From an uncultured Clostridia bacterium (GTDB lineage Bacteria; Bacillota; Clostridia; Christensenellales; Aristaeellaceae), in contig CALVTV010000271.1 of NCBI GenBank assembly GCA_944363005.1, positions 1 through 14,604 on the forward strand: DNA of 14,604 nucleotides. The letters run 5' to 3'. Every line of letters begins with the position of its first letter. Position 1 is the first letter of the stretch. The position numbers and the translations under genes were made by a program. The notes beneath the pieces were generated by a model. That model was not told where the DNA came from and did not search any database. It saw only the letters and a program-made list of their open reading frames with translations. Shown piece by piece: positions 1-7,700 of the stretch.

Positions 1-42
1 GGGCCGGGCGGCTTCGGCCTCGTCTACGTTTCCAAAGACTGA
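1..42 (+). CDS. Possible 3' end of a plus-strand gene (13 codons and stop), product unknown
   Basis: Frame 1 is open from the window edge and ends at a TGA at 40-42, reading GPGGFGLVYVSKD. If it is coding, this is the last piece of a gene entering from the left. It would be convergent with the Gx-transporter operon, and the bidirectional terminator at 211-250 would serve both. The peptide resembles the glycine-rich ATP loop of Ser/Thr kinases (GxGGFGxVY), but such a loop lies at a kinase N-terminus, so a stop here would mean a truncated or broken kinase. Frame 2 is also open across this stretch, and a minus-strand ATG at 58 is possible but has no clear ribosome binding site. Thirteen codons are too few for a firm call. 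Confidence 0.3.
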   Translation, partial: GPGGFGLVYVSKD

Positions 43-210
43 GCAGAATTGCTTCCATGGACGCAAGGCCACTTATTCCATTCTGAATGACTTCAAACCG
101 AATCGGACGAAGCGAAGAGCGCGCCCAACGATCCAGACGTTTTCAATCCGTAAAATTCGCTTTTCGGGCGAGGAATAGCCGAATACGAAGCAAGCGAAAC
201 ACAGCATGAC

Positions 211-250
211 AAAAGAGGGCCCGTGCTCCCAGGCACAGACCCTCTTTTTC
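211..250. terminator. Bidirectional Rho-independent terminator
   Basis: AAAAGAGGG at 211-219 pairs with CCCTCTTTT at 240-248. The loop between them includes a smaller GTGC/GCAC pairing. T runs follow the stem on both strands (TTTTT on plus, TTTT on minus). It lies about 15 bp beyond the stop codon of the Gx-transporter gene, so it ends the minus-strand nadD-yqeK operon. It could also end a plus-strand gene from the left edge. Confidence 0.85.
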
Positions 251-265
251 TCTTTTCAAGCGACG

Positions 266-772
266 CTACGCCTTCATCATGCGCAGATGCTTCATCACCA
301 TGCGGGCAACCACGCCGGTCAGCACGCCGGTCAGCACGCCCGATACCATCAGTACCGGCAAATAGGTGACGATCAGCTGCGGCGTTCCGAGCACCCAAGC
401 CGCCATGAGCATTTGCCCCACATTGAAGAACACAGCGCCCAATGCGCTCACGCCCACGATGCTCACGCCATTCATTCTGCTGAGCAGGATCATCGCGGCC
501 ACCGAAAGCACGCCACCGGCAAACGAATAGAGCATCGCGCTCATGTTCATATAGATCAGCCAGCTCATGAGCACCTTGAGCAGCATGAGCACGATTGTCT
601 GGCGAATGCCCATCATATACAGCGCGTAAAGCAGCACTGAATTGGCCAATCCCAGTTTGATGCCCGGGATTGGAACCGGCAGCGGAAACTGTCGTTCGAT
701 GAATCCAAACACCAGCATCAGGCTCGTCAAAATGCCCGACAGCGCGATTCGCTGCACCTTCCCATTGCGCAT
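266..772 (-). CDS. Gx transporter family membrane protein (EetB-like; formerly 'heptaprenyl diphosphate synthase component I')
   Basis: This 168-residue protein is almost entirely hydrophobic, with about five to six predicted membrane helices. Family hallmarks are visible: the ExxxPxPxPGxKLGLAN signature at residues 26-44, GAVFFNVGQ at 112-120, and a small-residue GxxxGxxxG-like helix near 145-156. The fold resembles ECF-type substrate-binding components, but the substrate is not established. The heptaprenyl diphosphate synthase label is historical. The start is ATG 772, because GAGGTG lies 8 bases upstream. A GTG at 799 overlaps the previous stop but has no good ribosome binding site. It is the last gene of the operon, just after the NusG-domain-II gene. 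As I recall, the same pair (EetA/EetB) occurs in the Listeria extracellular electron-transfer locus, so a role with an external flavin or quinone redox system is inferred. Confidence 0.85.
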   Translation of the reverse strand: MRNGKVQRIALSGILTSLMLVFGFIERQFPLPVPIPGIKLGLANSVLLYALYMMGIRQTIVLMLLKVLMSWLIYMNMSAMLYSFAGGVLSVAAMILLSRMNGVSIVGVSALGAVFFNVGQMLMAAWVLGTPQLIVTYLPVLMVSGVLTGVLTGVVARMVMKHLRMMKA

Positions 773-795
773 GCAAAAAACACCTCTTTGTTTCC

Positions 796-1353
796 TCACT
801 CCACCGGGACCATCTCAATGGTCACTTCGTTGGGCAAACAGATGACATACGTGCTCAGGATGCGGGTTTCGTAATTTTCCAGCGAAACCTCGCCCTGCCC
901 CACGCAGTCCTGATTGTCACAGGTGGAGGATTCCATGTACACTTTTTCCGGCGTGATGTGTACCTTGTTGACCTTTCCGTCGTCCTGGCGGATGGTAATC
1001 ACTTTGTCACGGTCCATCGCAATCGGGTCGCCATATTGCCGTCCTGCCACGGTGATGATGACATGTCCCTTCACCTCAGCCGTCTGGGCGGGCGGCATCG
1101 GACCGGCCACCTGCGCCGTCTCTTGGAGCTGCGACGATTCCGTCTCTTCCGGCTGAACCGTCGGCAGTTCCGTCTCTTCCGGCTCCTGCTGCGCGGGTTC
1201 AGGTGTCAAATATTCCACAGCGTCCGGCGCCAGGGTTTCCTGCGCCACGCGCTCGCTCAGATCCTTCTTGGGCATGAAACGCGAAATCGCAAAAAGCGCG
1301 ACAGCCAGCACCAATATGCCCGCAATGATCCAGGCATCCTTCTTTTTCGGCAT
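796..1353 (-). CDS. NusG domain II-containing membrane-anchored protein (EetA-like)
   Basis: This 185-residue protein has a positively charged N-terminus (MPKKK) and one membrane helix at about residues 7-25. An acidic, Pro/Glu-rich spacer (about 40-90) contains two copies of a PEETE-type motif. An extracytoplasmic NusG domain II follows at about 95-183. The family's cysteines are present: C145 and C150 in STCDNQDCVGQG, and C172 in ICLPNEV. Despite the name it has nothing to do with transcription elongation. Members of this type sit beside Gx transporters and ApbE in flavin-based electron-transfer loci. GGAGG about 7 bases before ATG 1353 supports the start. It follows rsfS after 14 bp, and its stop lies about 24 bp before the start chosen for the next gene. 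The exact biochemical role is unknown; the redox link is inference from context. Confidence 0.85.
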   Translation of the reverse strand: MPKKKDAWIIAGILVLAVALFAISRFMPKKDLSERVAQETLAPDAVEYLTPEPAQQEPEETELPTVQPEETESSQLQETAQVAGPMPPAQTAEVKGHVIITVAGRQYGDPIAMDRDKVITIRQDDGKVNKVHITPEKVYMESSTCDNQDCVGQGEVSLENYETRILSTYVICLPNEVTIEMVPVE

Positions 1354-1367
1354 GCTTCTTCCTCCGG

Positions 1368-1739
1368 TTACGCCTGTTCGGCTTTGCTCTCATCGTATGC
1401 GATATCCAGAGCATTGGTGCCGTCGGACCAAAGGCGCTCCAGCTGGTAATACTCCCGATCCTGCTCGTGGAACACATGCACCATCACATCGCCGTAATCA
1501 AGCACACACCAGCGTCCCTCGCTCAGGCCCTCGCGGCGGCGCGCAAAGACATCCACCTTGGCCAGTTCCTCTTCCACGTGCTCGCACAGCGCCTTGACCT
1601 GCGGAACCGAGTGGCCCGTGGCGATCACCATGTAATCCGTGATGACGGTCATGCTCTCCACATGCAGGGCCACGATGTCCGCAGCGCGCTTGGCGTCCAG
1701 AGCCTTGGCTGCAAGTTCGGCAATCTCTCTGGGTTTCAT
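1368..1739 (-). CDS. rsfS: Ribosome silencing factor RsfS
   Basis: This 123-residue cytoplasmic protein is of normal family length. RsfS (Iojap/DUF143 family) binds ribosomal protein uL14 on the large subunit and blocks joining of the subunits, lowering translation when nutrients run short. The family core is visible in ITDYMVIATGHSVPQVKAL (about residues 33-51), a WCVLDYGDVMVHVF stretch (about 81-94), and the EYYQLERLW segment near the C-terminus. AAGGAGG lies 6-7 bases before ATG 1739 and overlaps the stop codon of the upstream gene, which suggests coupled translation. The order nadD, yqeK, rsfS is conserved in Firmicutes and agrees with this call. Confidence 0.95.
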   Translation of the reverse strand: MKPREIAELAAKALDAKRAADIVALHVESMTVITDYMVIATGHSVPQVKALCEHVEEELAKVDVFARRREGLSEGRWCVLDYGDVMVHVFHEQDREYYQLERLWSDGTNALDIAYDESKAEQA

Positions 1740-1751
1740 TGGGTTTCCTCC

Positions 1752-2954
1752 TTATTGTTGAATGTTGTCTGCGTGTTCATAATCAAGCAACGCTGCCAGC
1801 GTATCGGGATGCAGCGTCTTGCCCTGCTGCACCACGTGCTCCAGGCTCATGCGCAATGCGGTATGCATCGCCTCGTCCAGATTCTTCCAGCACAGCGCGC
1901 GGATCTGCTCCAGCCCCGGATATGGCTTGCGGTTGGGTTCAATCATGTCGGCCAGGTAGATGATCTTCTCCAAATTGGTCATTCCGGCATGGCCCGTCGT
2001 GTGCCAGCGAATCGCCGAGAGCACCTGCGCGTCATCCACACCATAGACGTTCTTGGCGACGCACATGCCGGCCACCGCGTGCATCAACGCCTTGGATTCC
2101 TTCATGACCGGATCCAGCGGCACTTCTTTGGCAGCTTTGACCATCTGAGAAAGCGTCAAGCACTTCGCGCAGTCGTGCAAAAGACCGGCAAGCGCCGCTT
2201 TTTGCGCGTCCTCGCCGAAGACGAGCGCCATTTGCCGGGCTGTCTCCTCCACGCCGAGCGTATGTTGATAACGCTGTGCGTCCAAATCTTTTTTGAGCCT
2301 GTACAGCATTTTTTCCCGTTTCATTCCATCCGTCCCCGCTGATGATTCTTCTGCGCGCGCCCCATAAAGCGCGTGCTCCCGGATATATTGCTCCACATTG
2401 GGCGCCAACAATCCCTCAACCGGCAATCCCTCGCGCAAACGGCGCCGGATCTCCGTAGAAGAAACATCCCACGGTTTCGCCTGCATCCACTCAATGGATG
2501 CGCCGCGCGCCTGCCACTGCGCCGCGCAGCTTTTCGCCAGGGGCTCATCCTCGCCCGGGCGCATATAGACCAAGAAACCGCACAGCGTAATCACCGTATC
2601 AATTTGCCGCCACGTACCCAGCTGCAAAAGCGTATCCGTACCGATCAGGTAGAAAAACTGCAAGTCCGGCATGCTTTGACGCAGCGCCCGCAACGTATCC
2701 ACCGTATAAATGACGCCTTCCCGATCGATTTCCGCGCGCGAGACGGACAAATTCTGCTGCCCCGCAATGGCCAGACAGACCATGTCATAGCGCGCCAGCT
2801 TGTCCGCCAGTTCAAGTCCCTTGTGCGGCGGATTCCCCGTCGGCAAAAAGATGACTTCGTCCACGCGGCCGCTCGCCAGCGCCTCGCGCGCCAGACGCAC
2901 ATGCGCCAGATGGATTGGATTAAAGCTGCCGCCCATCAGTCCAATTCGCCGCAT
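1752..2954 (-). CDS. nadD-yqeK: Fused nicotinate-nucleotide adenylyltransferase (NadD) and YqeK-type HD-domain Ap4A hydrolase
   Basis: One 400-residue reading frame joins two enzymes that are normally separate neighbours. Residues 1 to about 198 are NadD, which adenylates nicotinate mononucleotide in NAD synthesis. The nucleotidyltransferase motif GGSFNPIHLAH is at 8-18 and the ATP-binding VSSTEIRRR lies near the domain end. After a short linker (ARAEESSAGTDG), residues 211-400 form a YqeK domain. This has HD motif LLHD (H260, D261), HAVAG, IRWHTTG and KIIYLADMIEPNR, as in symmetrical Ap4A hydrolases that yield ADP. The start is ATG 2954, where the conserved NadD N-terminus begins and a GGGGAG lies about 4 bases upstream. 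The frame is open further upstream without NadD-like sequence. A separate YqeK start at the internal ATG (residue 211) is possible. It is the first gene of the operon. Confidence 0.93.
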   Translation of the reverse strand: MRRIGLMGGSFNPIHLAHVRLAREALASGRVDEVIFLPTGNPPHKGLELADKLARYDMVCLAIAGQQNLSVSRAEIDREGVIYTVDTLRALRQSMPDLQFFYLIGTDTLLQLGTWRQIDTVITLCGFLVYMRPGEDEPLAKSCAAQWQARGASIEWMQAKPWDVSSTEIRRRLREGLPVEGLLAPNVEQYIREHALYGARAEESSAGTDGMKREKMLYRLKKDLDAQRYQHTLGVEETARQMALVFGEDAQKAALAGLLHDCAKCLTLSQMVKAAKEVPLDPVMKESKALMHAVAGMCVAKNVYGVDDAQVLSAIRWHTTGHAGMTNLEKIIYLADMIEPNRKPYPGLEQIRALCWKNLDEAMHTALRMSLEHVVQQGKTLHPDTLAALLDYEHADNIQQ

Positions 2955-2993
2955 GCGCTCCCCGCCTTCCAGTAAAAATATGCACGACTTGAT

Positions 2994-3022
2994 ATTATAC
3001 CAAATTCTTTTCCTTCGCGAAA
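2994..3022 (-). promoter_or_regulatory. Promoter of the nadD-yqeK operon
   Basis: On the minus strand a perfect TATAAT -10 box (2999-2994) is preceded by TGG, giving an extended TGnTATAAT element. The hexamer 17 bases upstream is TTTCGC, a poor -35, so the extended -10 probably carries recognition. The start codon of nadD-yqeK is about 40 bp downstream. It lies in the 146-bp divergent gap shared with the membrane protein gene. I saw no convincing promoter for that plus-strand gene. Confidence 0.75.
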
Positions 3023-3100
3023 GGGGGAAAACGGATACATTTCCAAAAAAACACACACAATACGGCAAAGATTTCCCTCAACCACGGGAGGTTGTTGACA

Positions 3101-3922
3101 ATGATGTCCCCTTTTGACGCCAAAAACAAGGCGGCAACCCTGCTGGACCGGCTGGCCATGCGGCTGATTCTGCTTTTCGCCTGCGTTGCGTATTTCTTCT
3201 ATCTGTGGCGTTTGCCGCGCGAAAGCCTGATCGCAGGCGGCGGGCTGTTTGCCCTCGTGCTTTTGACGCTGGCCCTGCTCGAAAAGCGGACGCTCTCACG
3301 CCGCGACCGCCTGCTTCGTGAGCGGCTGGGTGCAGAAATCGCGCTGGAGGACCTGCTGCTCATGCCCAACGCACAAGCCTGTGAAACGGTCTGTTCCCTC
3401 TTTTGTCAAGCACTCGGCGCCCAATCGCTTCGCGCAGACGCACTGCGGTATGCGGGGGAATCCTGGCTGGTTCGCTGTGCGCAATGTCCCGGCGGTTCGT
3501 CCGCCTCGGAAGGCGATGTGCTCGCCGCGCACCGCGCGCGCACGCAGTCCGGCGAGGCGCACTGCGTATTGGTTTCAACCGGGAATTTTACCCCCGCAGC
3601 CATGCGAGCCGCGGAGTGGGTGGACCCGCCTGTCCGGCTCATCCCCGGGACGCGATTGGGCGCTCTTTTTGGCAGCCTCCACCCCGCCTTCGACGAGGAA
3701 ATCGCGCGCCACGCCCGCCGCAAGCGCATGCCTTTCTCCTTCTCGCGCATCCGCGCCCTGGCCCTCTCCTCGGGCAAACTGCGGCGATATCTGCTGTGTG
3801 CGTTTCTTCTGCTTTTGCTGTATTTGAATACGGGCTCCTTCTTCTGCCTGACAGCCTGCCTGTGCGCGCTCTTGTTGGCCATGATGTGCCACCGGGAAAA
3901 CCGCCGGAGTTTCGACCTGTAA
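3101..3922 (+). CDS. Membrane protein with a degenerate Mrr-like (restriction endonuclease-fold) domain
   Basis: This 273-residue protein has a hydrophobic helix pair at about residues 21-38 and 43-60, a soluble middle part (about 65-215), and a second hydrophobic pair at about 229-262. The middle part follows the Mrr pattern: an alpha-helical lead (LEDLLLMPNAQACETVCSLF), then LGAQSLRADALRYAGESWLVRCAQ, an A-rich helix, HCVLVSTGNFTPAAMRAA and VRLIPGTRLGALF. In Mrr enzymes the corresponding strands carry a catalytic Asp and a QxK or ExK. Here the K-strand reads VRCAQC, so the catalytic residues look lost. It may bind nucleic acid or act as a scaffold; this is inference. GGGAGG lies 9 bases before ATG 3101. 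A TTG at 3092 abuts that site and is rejected as start. It is convergent with trmN6, with 2 bp between stops. Confidence 0.7.
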   Translation: MMSPFDAKNKAATLLDRLAMRLILLFACVAYFFYLWRLPRESLIAGGGLFALVLLTLALLEKRTLSRRDRLLRERLGAEIALEDLLLMPNAQACETVCSLFCQALGAQSLRADALRYAGESWLVRCAQCPGGSSASEGDVLAAHRARTQSGEAHCVLVSTGNFTPAAMRAAEWVDPPVRLIPGTRLGALFGSLHPAFDEEIARHARRKRMPFSFSRIRALALSSGKLRRYLLCAFLLLLLYLNTGSFFCLTACLCALLLAMMCHRENRRSFDL

Positions 3923-3924
3923 AT

Positions 3925-4665
3925 CTATTCCGCGTAAATGCGCCGCATCTCGTCGGTGAAACTGCCGTCCTCGCGATGCGTCACCAGCAGCGCCCCCACA
4001 TGCAGGCCCGGTCTTCCGCCCTTGAGGCCTTCAACCAGCACCAGCTTCGGCGCCGCGTCGATCCTTGCCGCGACGAAGCGCACGCGCTTGGGCTCCACAC
4101 GCGCGCCACGCATCGCGTCGCAAAGCTGCAAAAAGCGCGGCGCTGGAAACACGCAGCAAAGCCTTCCTCCCGGGCGAAGCACGCGCGCGCATGCCGCAAT
4201 CCACGCATCCAGCGGGTATTCCCCGCTGCGGGCAAGCGCACGCGAGCGTTCCGGACTGACCAGCCCTGCGCCTTGCGCCGTATACGGCGGATTGCTGACG
4301 ACCAGATGGCACGACTCATACCCGATGTGCCGCGTCGCATCGCGGCAATCCGCGCAGTATACGCGAATGCGCCCCTCCAGTCCGTTCAGCCGCACACTGC
4401 GCGCGGCCATGTCCGCCACATCCGGTTGAATCTCGAATGCGTCAAACGTCGTATCCACCGAGCGCGCCGCAATCAGAAGCGGCAAAACGCCCGTACCCGT
4501 GCCCATGTCGCAAACGCGCTCTCCCCGCTTGGCAACAGCAAAATCCGCGAGCATGACCGCGTCCGTGCCAAACCGAAAGCCGTTCTCCCGCTGGATGATG
4601 CGCATCCCCTGGCGCTGCAAATCGTCGATGCGCTCCCCAGGCATCAGCGCAATCTCCTGCTGCAT
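3925..4665 (-). CDS. trmN6: TrmN6/YabB-type tRNA1(Val) (adenine-N6)-methyltransferase
   Basis: This 246-residue class I SAM-dependent methyltransferase has the SAM-binding loop CDMGTGTGV at residues 52-60, a second acidic strand FEIQ at 77-80, and the amino-methyltransferase motif NPPY at 125-128. The segment after NPPY (AQGAGLVSPERSRALAR) matches the TrmN6/YfiC group, which methylates A37 of tRNA-Val in the cytoplasm. The N-terminal GFRFGTDAVMLADF is also typical. The exact tRNA target in this organism is inferred. The start is ATG 4665, with AGGGGG 6-7 bases upstream. An in-frame ATG at 4671 directly abuts that site and is a less likely start. Its promoter at 4687-4715 gives a very short leader. 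Confidence 0.9.
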   Translation of the reverse strand: MQQEIALMPGERIDDLQRQGMRIIQRENGFRFGTDAVMLADFAVAKRGERVCDMGTGTGVLPLLIAARSVDTTFDAFEIQPDVADMAARSVRLNGLEGRIRVYCADCRDATRHIGYESCHLVVSNPPYTAQGAGLVSPERSRALARSGEYPLDAWIAACARVLRPGGRLCCVFPAPRFLQLCDAMRGARVEPKRVRFVAARIDAAPKLVLVEGLKGGRPGLHVGALLVTHREDGSFTDEMRRIYAE

Positions 4666-4686
4666 GTCCATCCCCCCTGTGTCTCC

Positions 4687-4715
4687 ATTGTACAGAAAAC
4701 GCGGGCCGATTGCAA
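4687..4715 (-). promoter_or_regulatory. Promoter of trmN6, with its -35 box in a terminator loop
   Basis: On the minus strand TTGCAA (4715-4710) and TACAAT (4692-4687) are separated by exactly 17 bases. Transcription would start near 4680, leaving a leader of about 15 bases before ATG 4665. The -35 hexamer lies inside the loop of the terminator at 4696-4733, and the spacer covers one stem arm. Confidence 0.65.
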
Positions 4716-4733
4716 CACCGGCCCGCGTTTTTC
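4696..4733. terminator. Rho-independent terminator of the SpoIID-SH3 gene
   Basis: A perfect 12-bp inverted repeat, AAAACGCGGGCC (4696-4707) and GGCCCGCGTTTT (4720-4731), encloses a 12-base loop. On the minus strand the GC-rich stem ends in TTTT, about 20-55 bp past the stop codon of the large SpoIID-SH3 gene. The same hairpin could also stop plus-strand transcription, having TTTTT on that side. Confidence 0.85.
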
Positions 4734-4752
4734 GATTGCAGCAAGCAGAAGT

Positions 4753-7700
4753 TTACTGTGCGCTCTGTGTGCCAAACGGCGTCACGTACTCCCCGGAGAC
4801 ATAGCCTTCGTAGTTGGCCCACGTCACATGCAGGAAGCCGTTTTCGCTTTCACCGAGCACGGTGAGCACCATGCCATAGGGCAGCGTGTAGATCACGTCG
4901 CTCGAGGCGTCCGGCTGCGCGCGCAGGTTCAAGCCATTATCGCTGTCCACTACGACGCGATACGCATCCTCCTGAACGGGTTCCGGAGTCGCAATCTCCA
5001 CCGTCGGGGTCGCCATCGCCTGCTGTGCGCTTTCAAACCGGATGTACTCCGCGCTCACATAGCCATCGAGCGTACCGACCGAAACCGGATAGAATCCGTT
5101 GGTATACGCACCGATGACCGTCACTTCAACGCCATAGCCCAGCGTCGCGATGATCGCTGCGGAAGCCGAAGGCTGCGCGCGCAGGTTCAGGCCGCTCGGC
5201 GCAGTCACCACGCCTTTGCGGTTCGCTTCGGAATCGCCCGGCGTAGGCGTCGGGCTCGGCGTAGGAACCGGAATCGGCGTGCTCTGCTGGCCCATCGAGA
5301 GGTAATCCGCACTGGCATAACCCTCCAGCTGGCCACAGCGCACCGGGTAGAACCCGTTCTGCGCGTTGCCCAGGATCTGCACCGTCGAGCCATAGGGCAT
5401 CGTCGTCAGGGAGGCGTATTCCGTATCCGGTCCGCTGCGCAGCTTCAGTCCGCTGGACGCCACCACCATCGCCGTTCCAACCGCAGGCTCCTGCGTCGGG
5501 GACGGCGTCACCGTGGGCTGCGGCGTAGCGGTCGGCTGGGAGGGAACCGTCTCCTCGGTCACATCCGTGACATAGACATACTCTTTCGCCACATATCCGG
5601 ACAGGCTGCCCAGGCGTACCGGCAACATGCCGTTGGTCTCCTCGCCGGTGACGGTGAGCTTGGTGCCCTGCGGCAAGGTCATGATCACGCCCGAGGACAG
5701 CGAAGCCGCCGTCCGCAGGTTCAGCCCGCTCGCCGGCAGAACCACCGCGATTTTCTCCTGTGTGGGTTGCTGGGTATCCAGGCGCAGATACGCGGTTGAG
5801 CAGTATCCCGTGACGTCGCCATAGCGCACCTGGCACCACTCCTCGCCCCAGGCGAGCACGGTCACCTGCGTGCCGGAGGGCAGGCGCAGGAGCACGCTCG
5901 CTCCAAGGCTCTTATCCGCGCGCAGATTCAGGCGGGAATTGCTGTCCTGCAGGACAACCGTCGCCGTCTGTCCGCTGGTAGGCGGAACCGGCGTGGGCGT
6001 CGGCTGCGGCGTCGTCACCGAGCCGTCTGCGTCATAGACAATGTAGTCATTCATGACGTAGCCCGTCAGCGTACCATGCTGCACATACGTCCAGCTTGCG
6101 TAGCGCTCCAGCACGTTGAGCACCGTCCCGTGGCGCAGGCGGGCCACAATGGCCGATCCCGTCGTCGGCGCGGCGCGCAGGTTGAGCGTCTGGCTCTCAT
6201 CGCTCAGCGCCACAACGGCCGAACCCTTGCTCTGCGTATCCGGCGGCGTCTCCGTTACGCCCTCATCGCTCACGCTCAGGTACTCATTTTTCACGTAGCC
6301 CGAGAGCGTGCCATACTGCACCCGGCTCCAGGAGCTTCCATATTCCAGCAGCGTGACCTGCGTGCCATGGGCCATCTGGGCCAGGATGGCCGAGGATGTG
6401 TTGGGTTCCGCGCGCAGATTCAGACAATCCAGCGGATTGGAGAGCGTGACCACGGCAATCTGCGCGTCGGAAACCGGGCCGTCCGGCGTCTGCTGCGTGC
6501 CGTCGATTGCGGGCAACAGCGTGCGCGTCATGGTGTAGCGTGTGCGCACGAGCCTCGGATAGTAAAACTCAAGGATCTGATCATAGGTAAACCCTTCGCG
6601 CGCCATCTGCTGCGCGCCGCGCTGGCTCATGCCCACGCCGTGGCCAAAGCGCCGGGCCGTGAGCTTGAACCCGTTCTCCATAGCCGTCACATCGAGCGTC
6701 TCGTTCTTGAGCACGTTGATGCTCATGGAACACAGGCTCTCGATCTGATTGAAGTAATCCAGCGTGACCACCAGGCTGCCGTATCCGGCGATCGTCATGC
6801 CGACGTCAACCTTGGTGTAAACGCGCGAGGGTTCAGCGTACTTGGGGGTATGGGCGCGCACCGAATCGATGCTCTCAATCGTTACCGATGCGGCGCCGAT
6901 GCGGGCGGCTGCCTCCGTGCGCAGCAGTTCCGTCAGCGCGGAAACACTCGTGGTTCCGTTGTGATAAAAGGTCACGGATTTGGCAATCGAGGCGCCGTTG
7001 GCCAGATCATAGGGGTCGTCCTTGATCTGCAAATACGAATACGAGCCGCTTCCCCAGGCATTGGCCACCGATTCCGTCTGTCCGCCGTTGGACGCCGTGT
7101 AATAGCTGGCCATATACTCGCCGCCGACCGTGCCTACGATGCCGTTCGTCTCCTGCACGGCCTGAACGCATCGCGCGTTTCCGGACGGGGTTCCGTTGTA
7201 CACCTGGTCGCTGGTCGTGTCCACGACGTCATACGTCGCCGCCTGCGCACTCATCTTCTTGAGCGCATAGGTGCGCGCCGCGACGGCCTGCGCCTTGAGC
7301 GCTTCCAGCGGGAAGGAATTATCCATTTCAAAAGGAAGCACGCCGCACATGTAGTCTTCCATAAACACGTGCACGATGATCTGTACATTGCCGCCTTTGG
7401 CAATGAACTCGATATCCCCCGGGTAGAGGTTCTGCGGATAGCGGGCCTGCGCAATGCGCACGCCGTTGTTGCCGCTGGTCTGATGGCGACGCAGCTTAAA
7501 GCGGCTGCCCATCGTCTGGCTCTGCCCGTTCATGGTGAGCTTGAGCGTACCGCCACTGTTTGAAACCGTGAGCTGCGTGCCTCGTGCAATGGCCCGAGAG
7601 GTATCCCCTCCAATGGAATAACTGCCATCCACCGTCAGGTCAACCTGCGTCTTGGAACCGATGGAAGACAGATACACGCGAACCGTGCCCGAGACCGTCG

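Noticed and set aside
773..799. Earlier GTG start for the Gx-transporter gene
   Set aside because: It would overlap the previous stop but has no properly spaced ribosome binding site, whereas ATG 772 has GAGGTG 8 bases upstream.
2955..3068. N-terminal extension of NadD-YqeK by 38 residues
   Set aside because: The extension would cover the promoter, has no NadD similarity, and ATG 2954 begins the conserved NadD N-terminus after a GGGGAG site.
3403..5799. Plus-strand open frame of about 800 codons
   Set aside because: It lies opposite trmN6 and the SpoIID-SH3 gene, is full of Arg, His and Ala as expected for an antisense frame in GC-rich DNA, and has no domain or ribosome binding site.
5235..6015. 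Short GGCGT-rich tandem repeats as a separate repeat element
   Set aside because: They encode Pro/Thr linkers between SH3 domains in frame, so they are explained by the protein.
6076..7563. Plus-strand open frame of 495 codons
   Set aside because: It is antisense to the conserved SpoIID domain, with Arg/His-rich composition and no recognisable motif.
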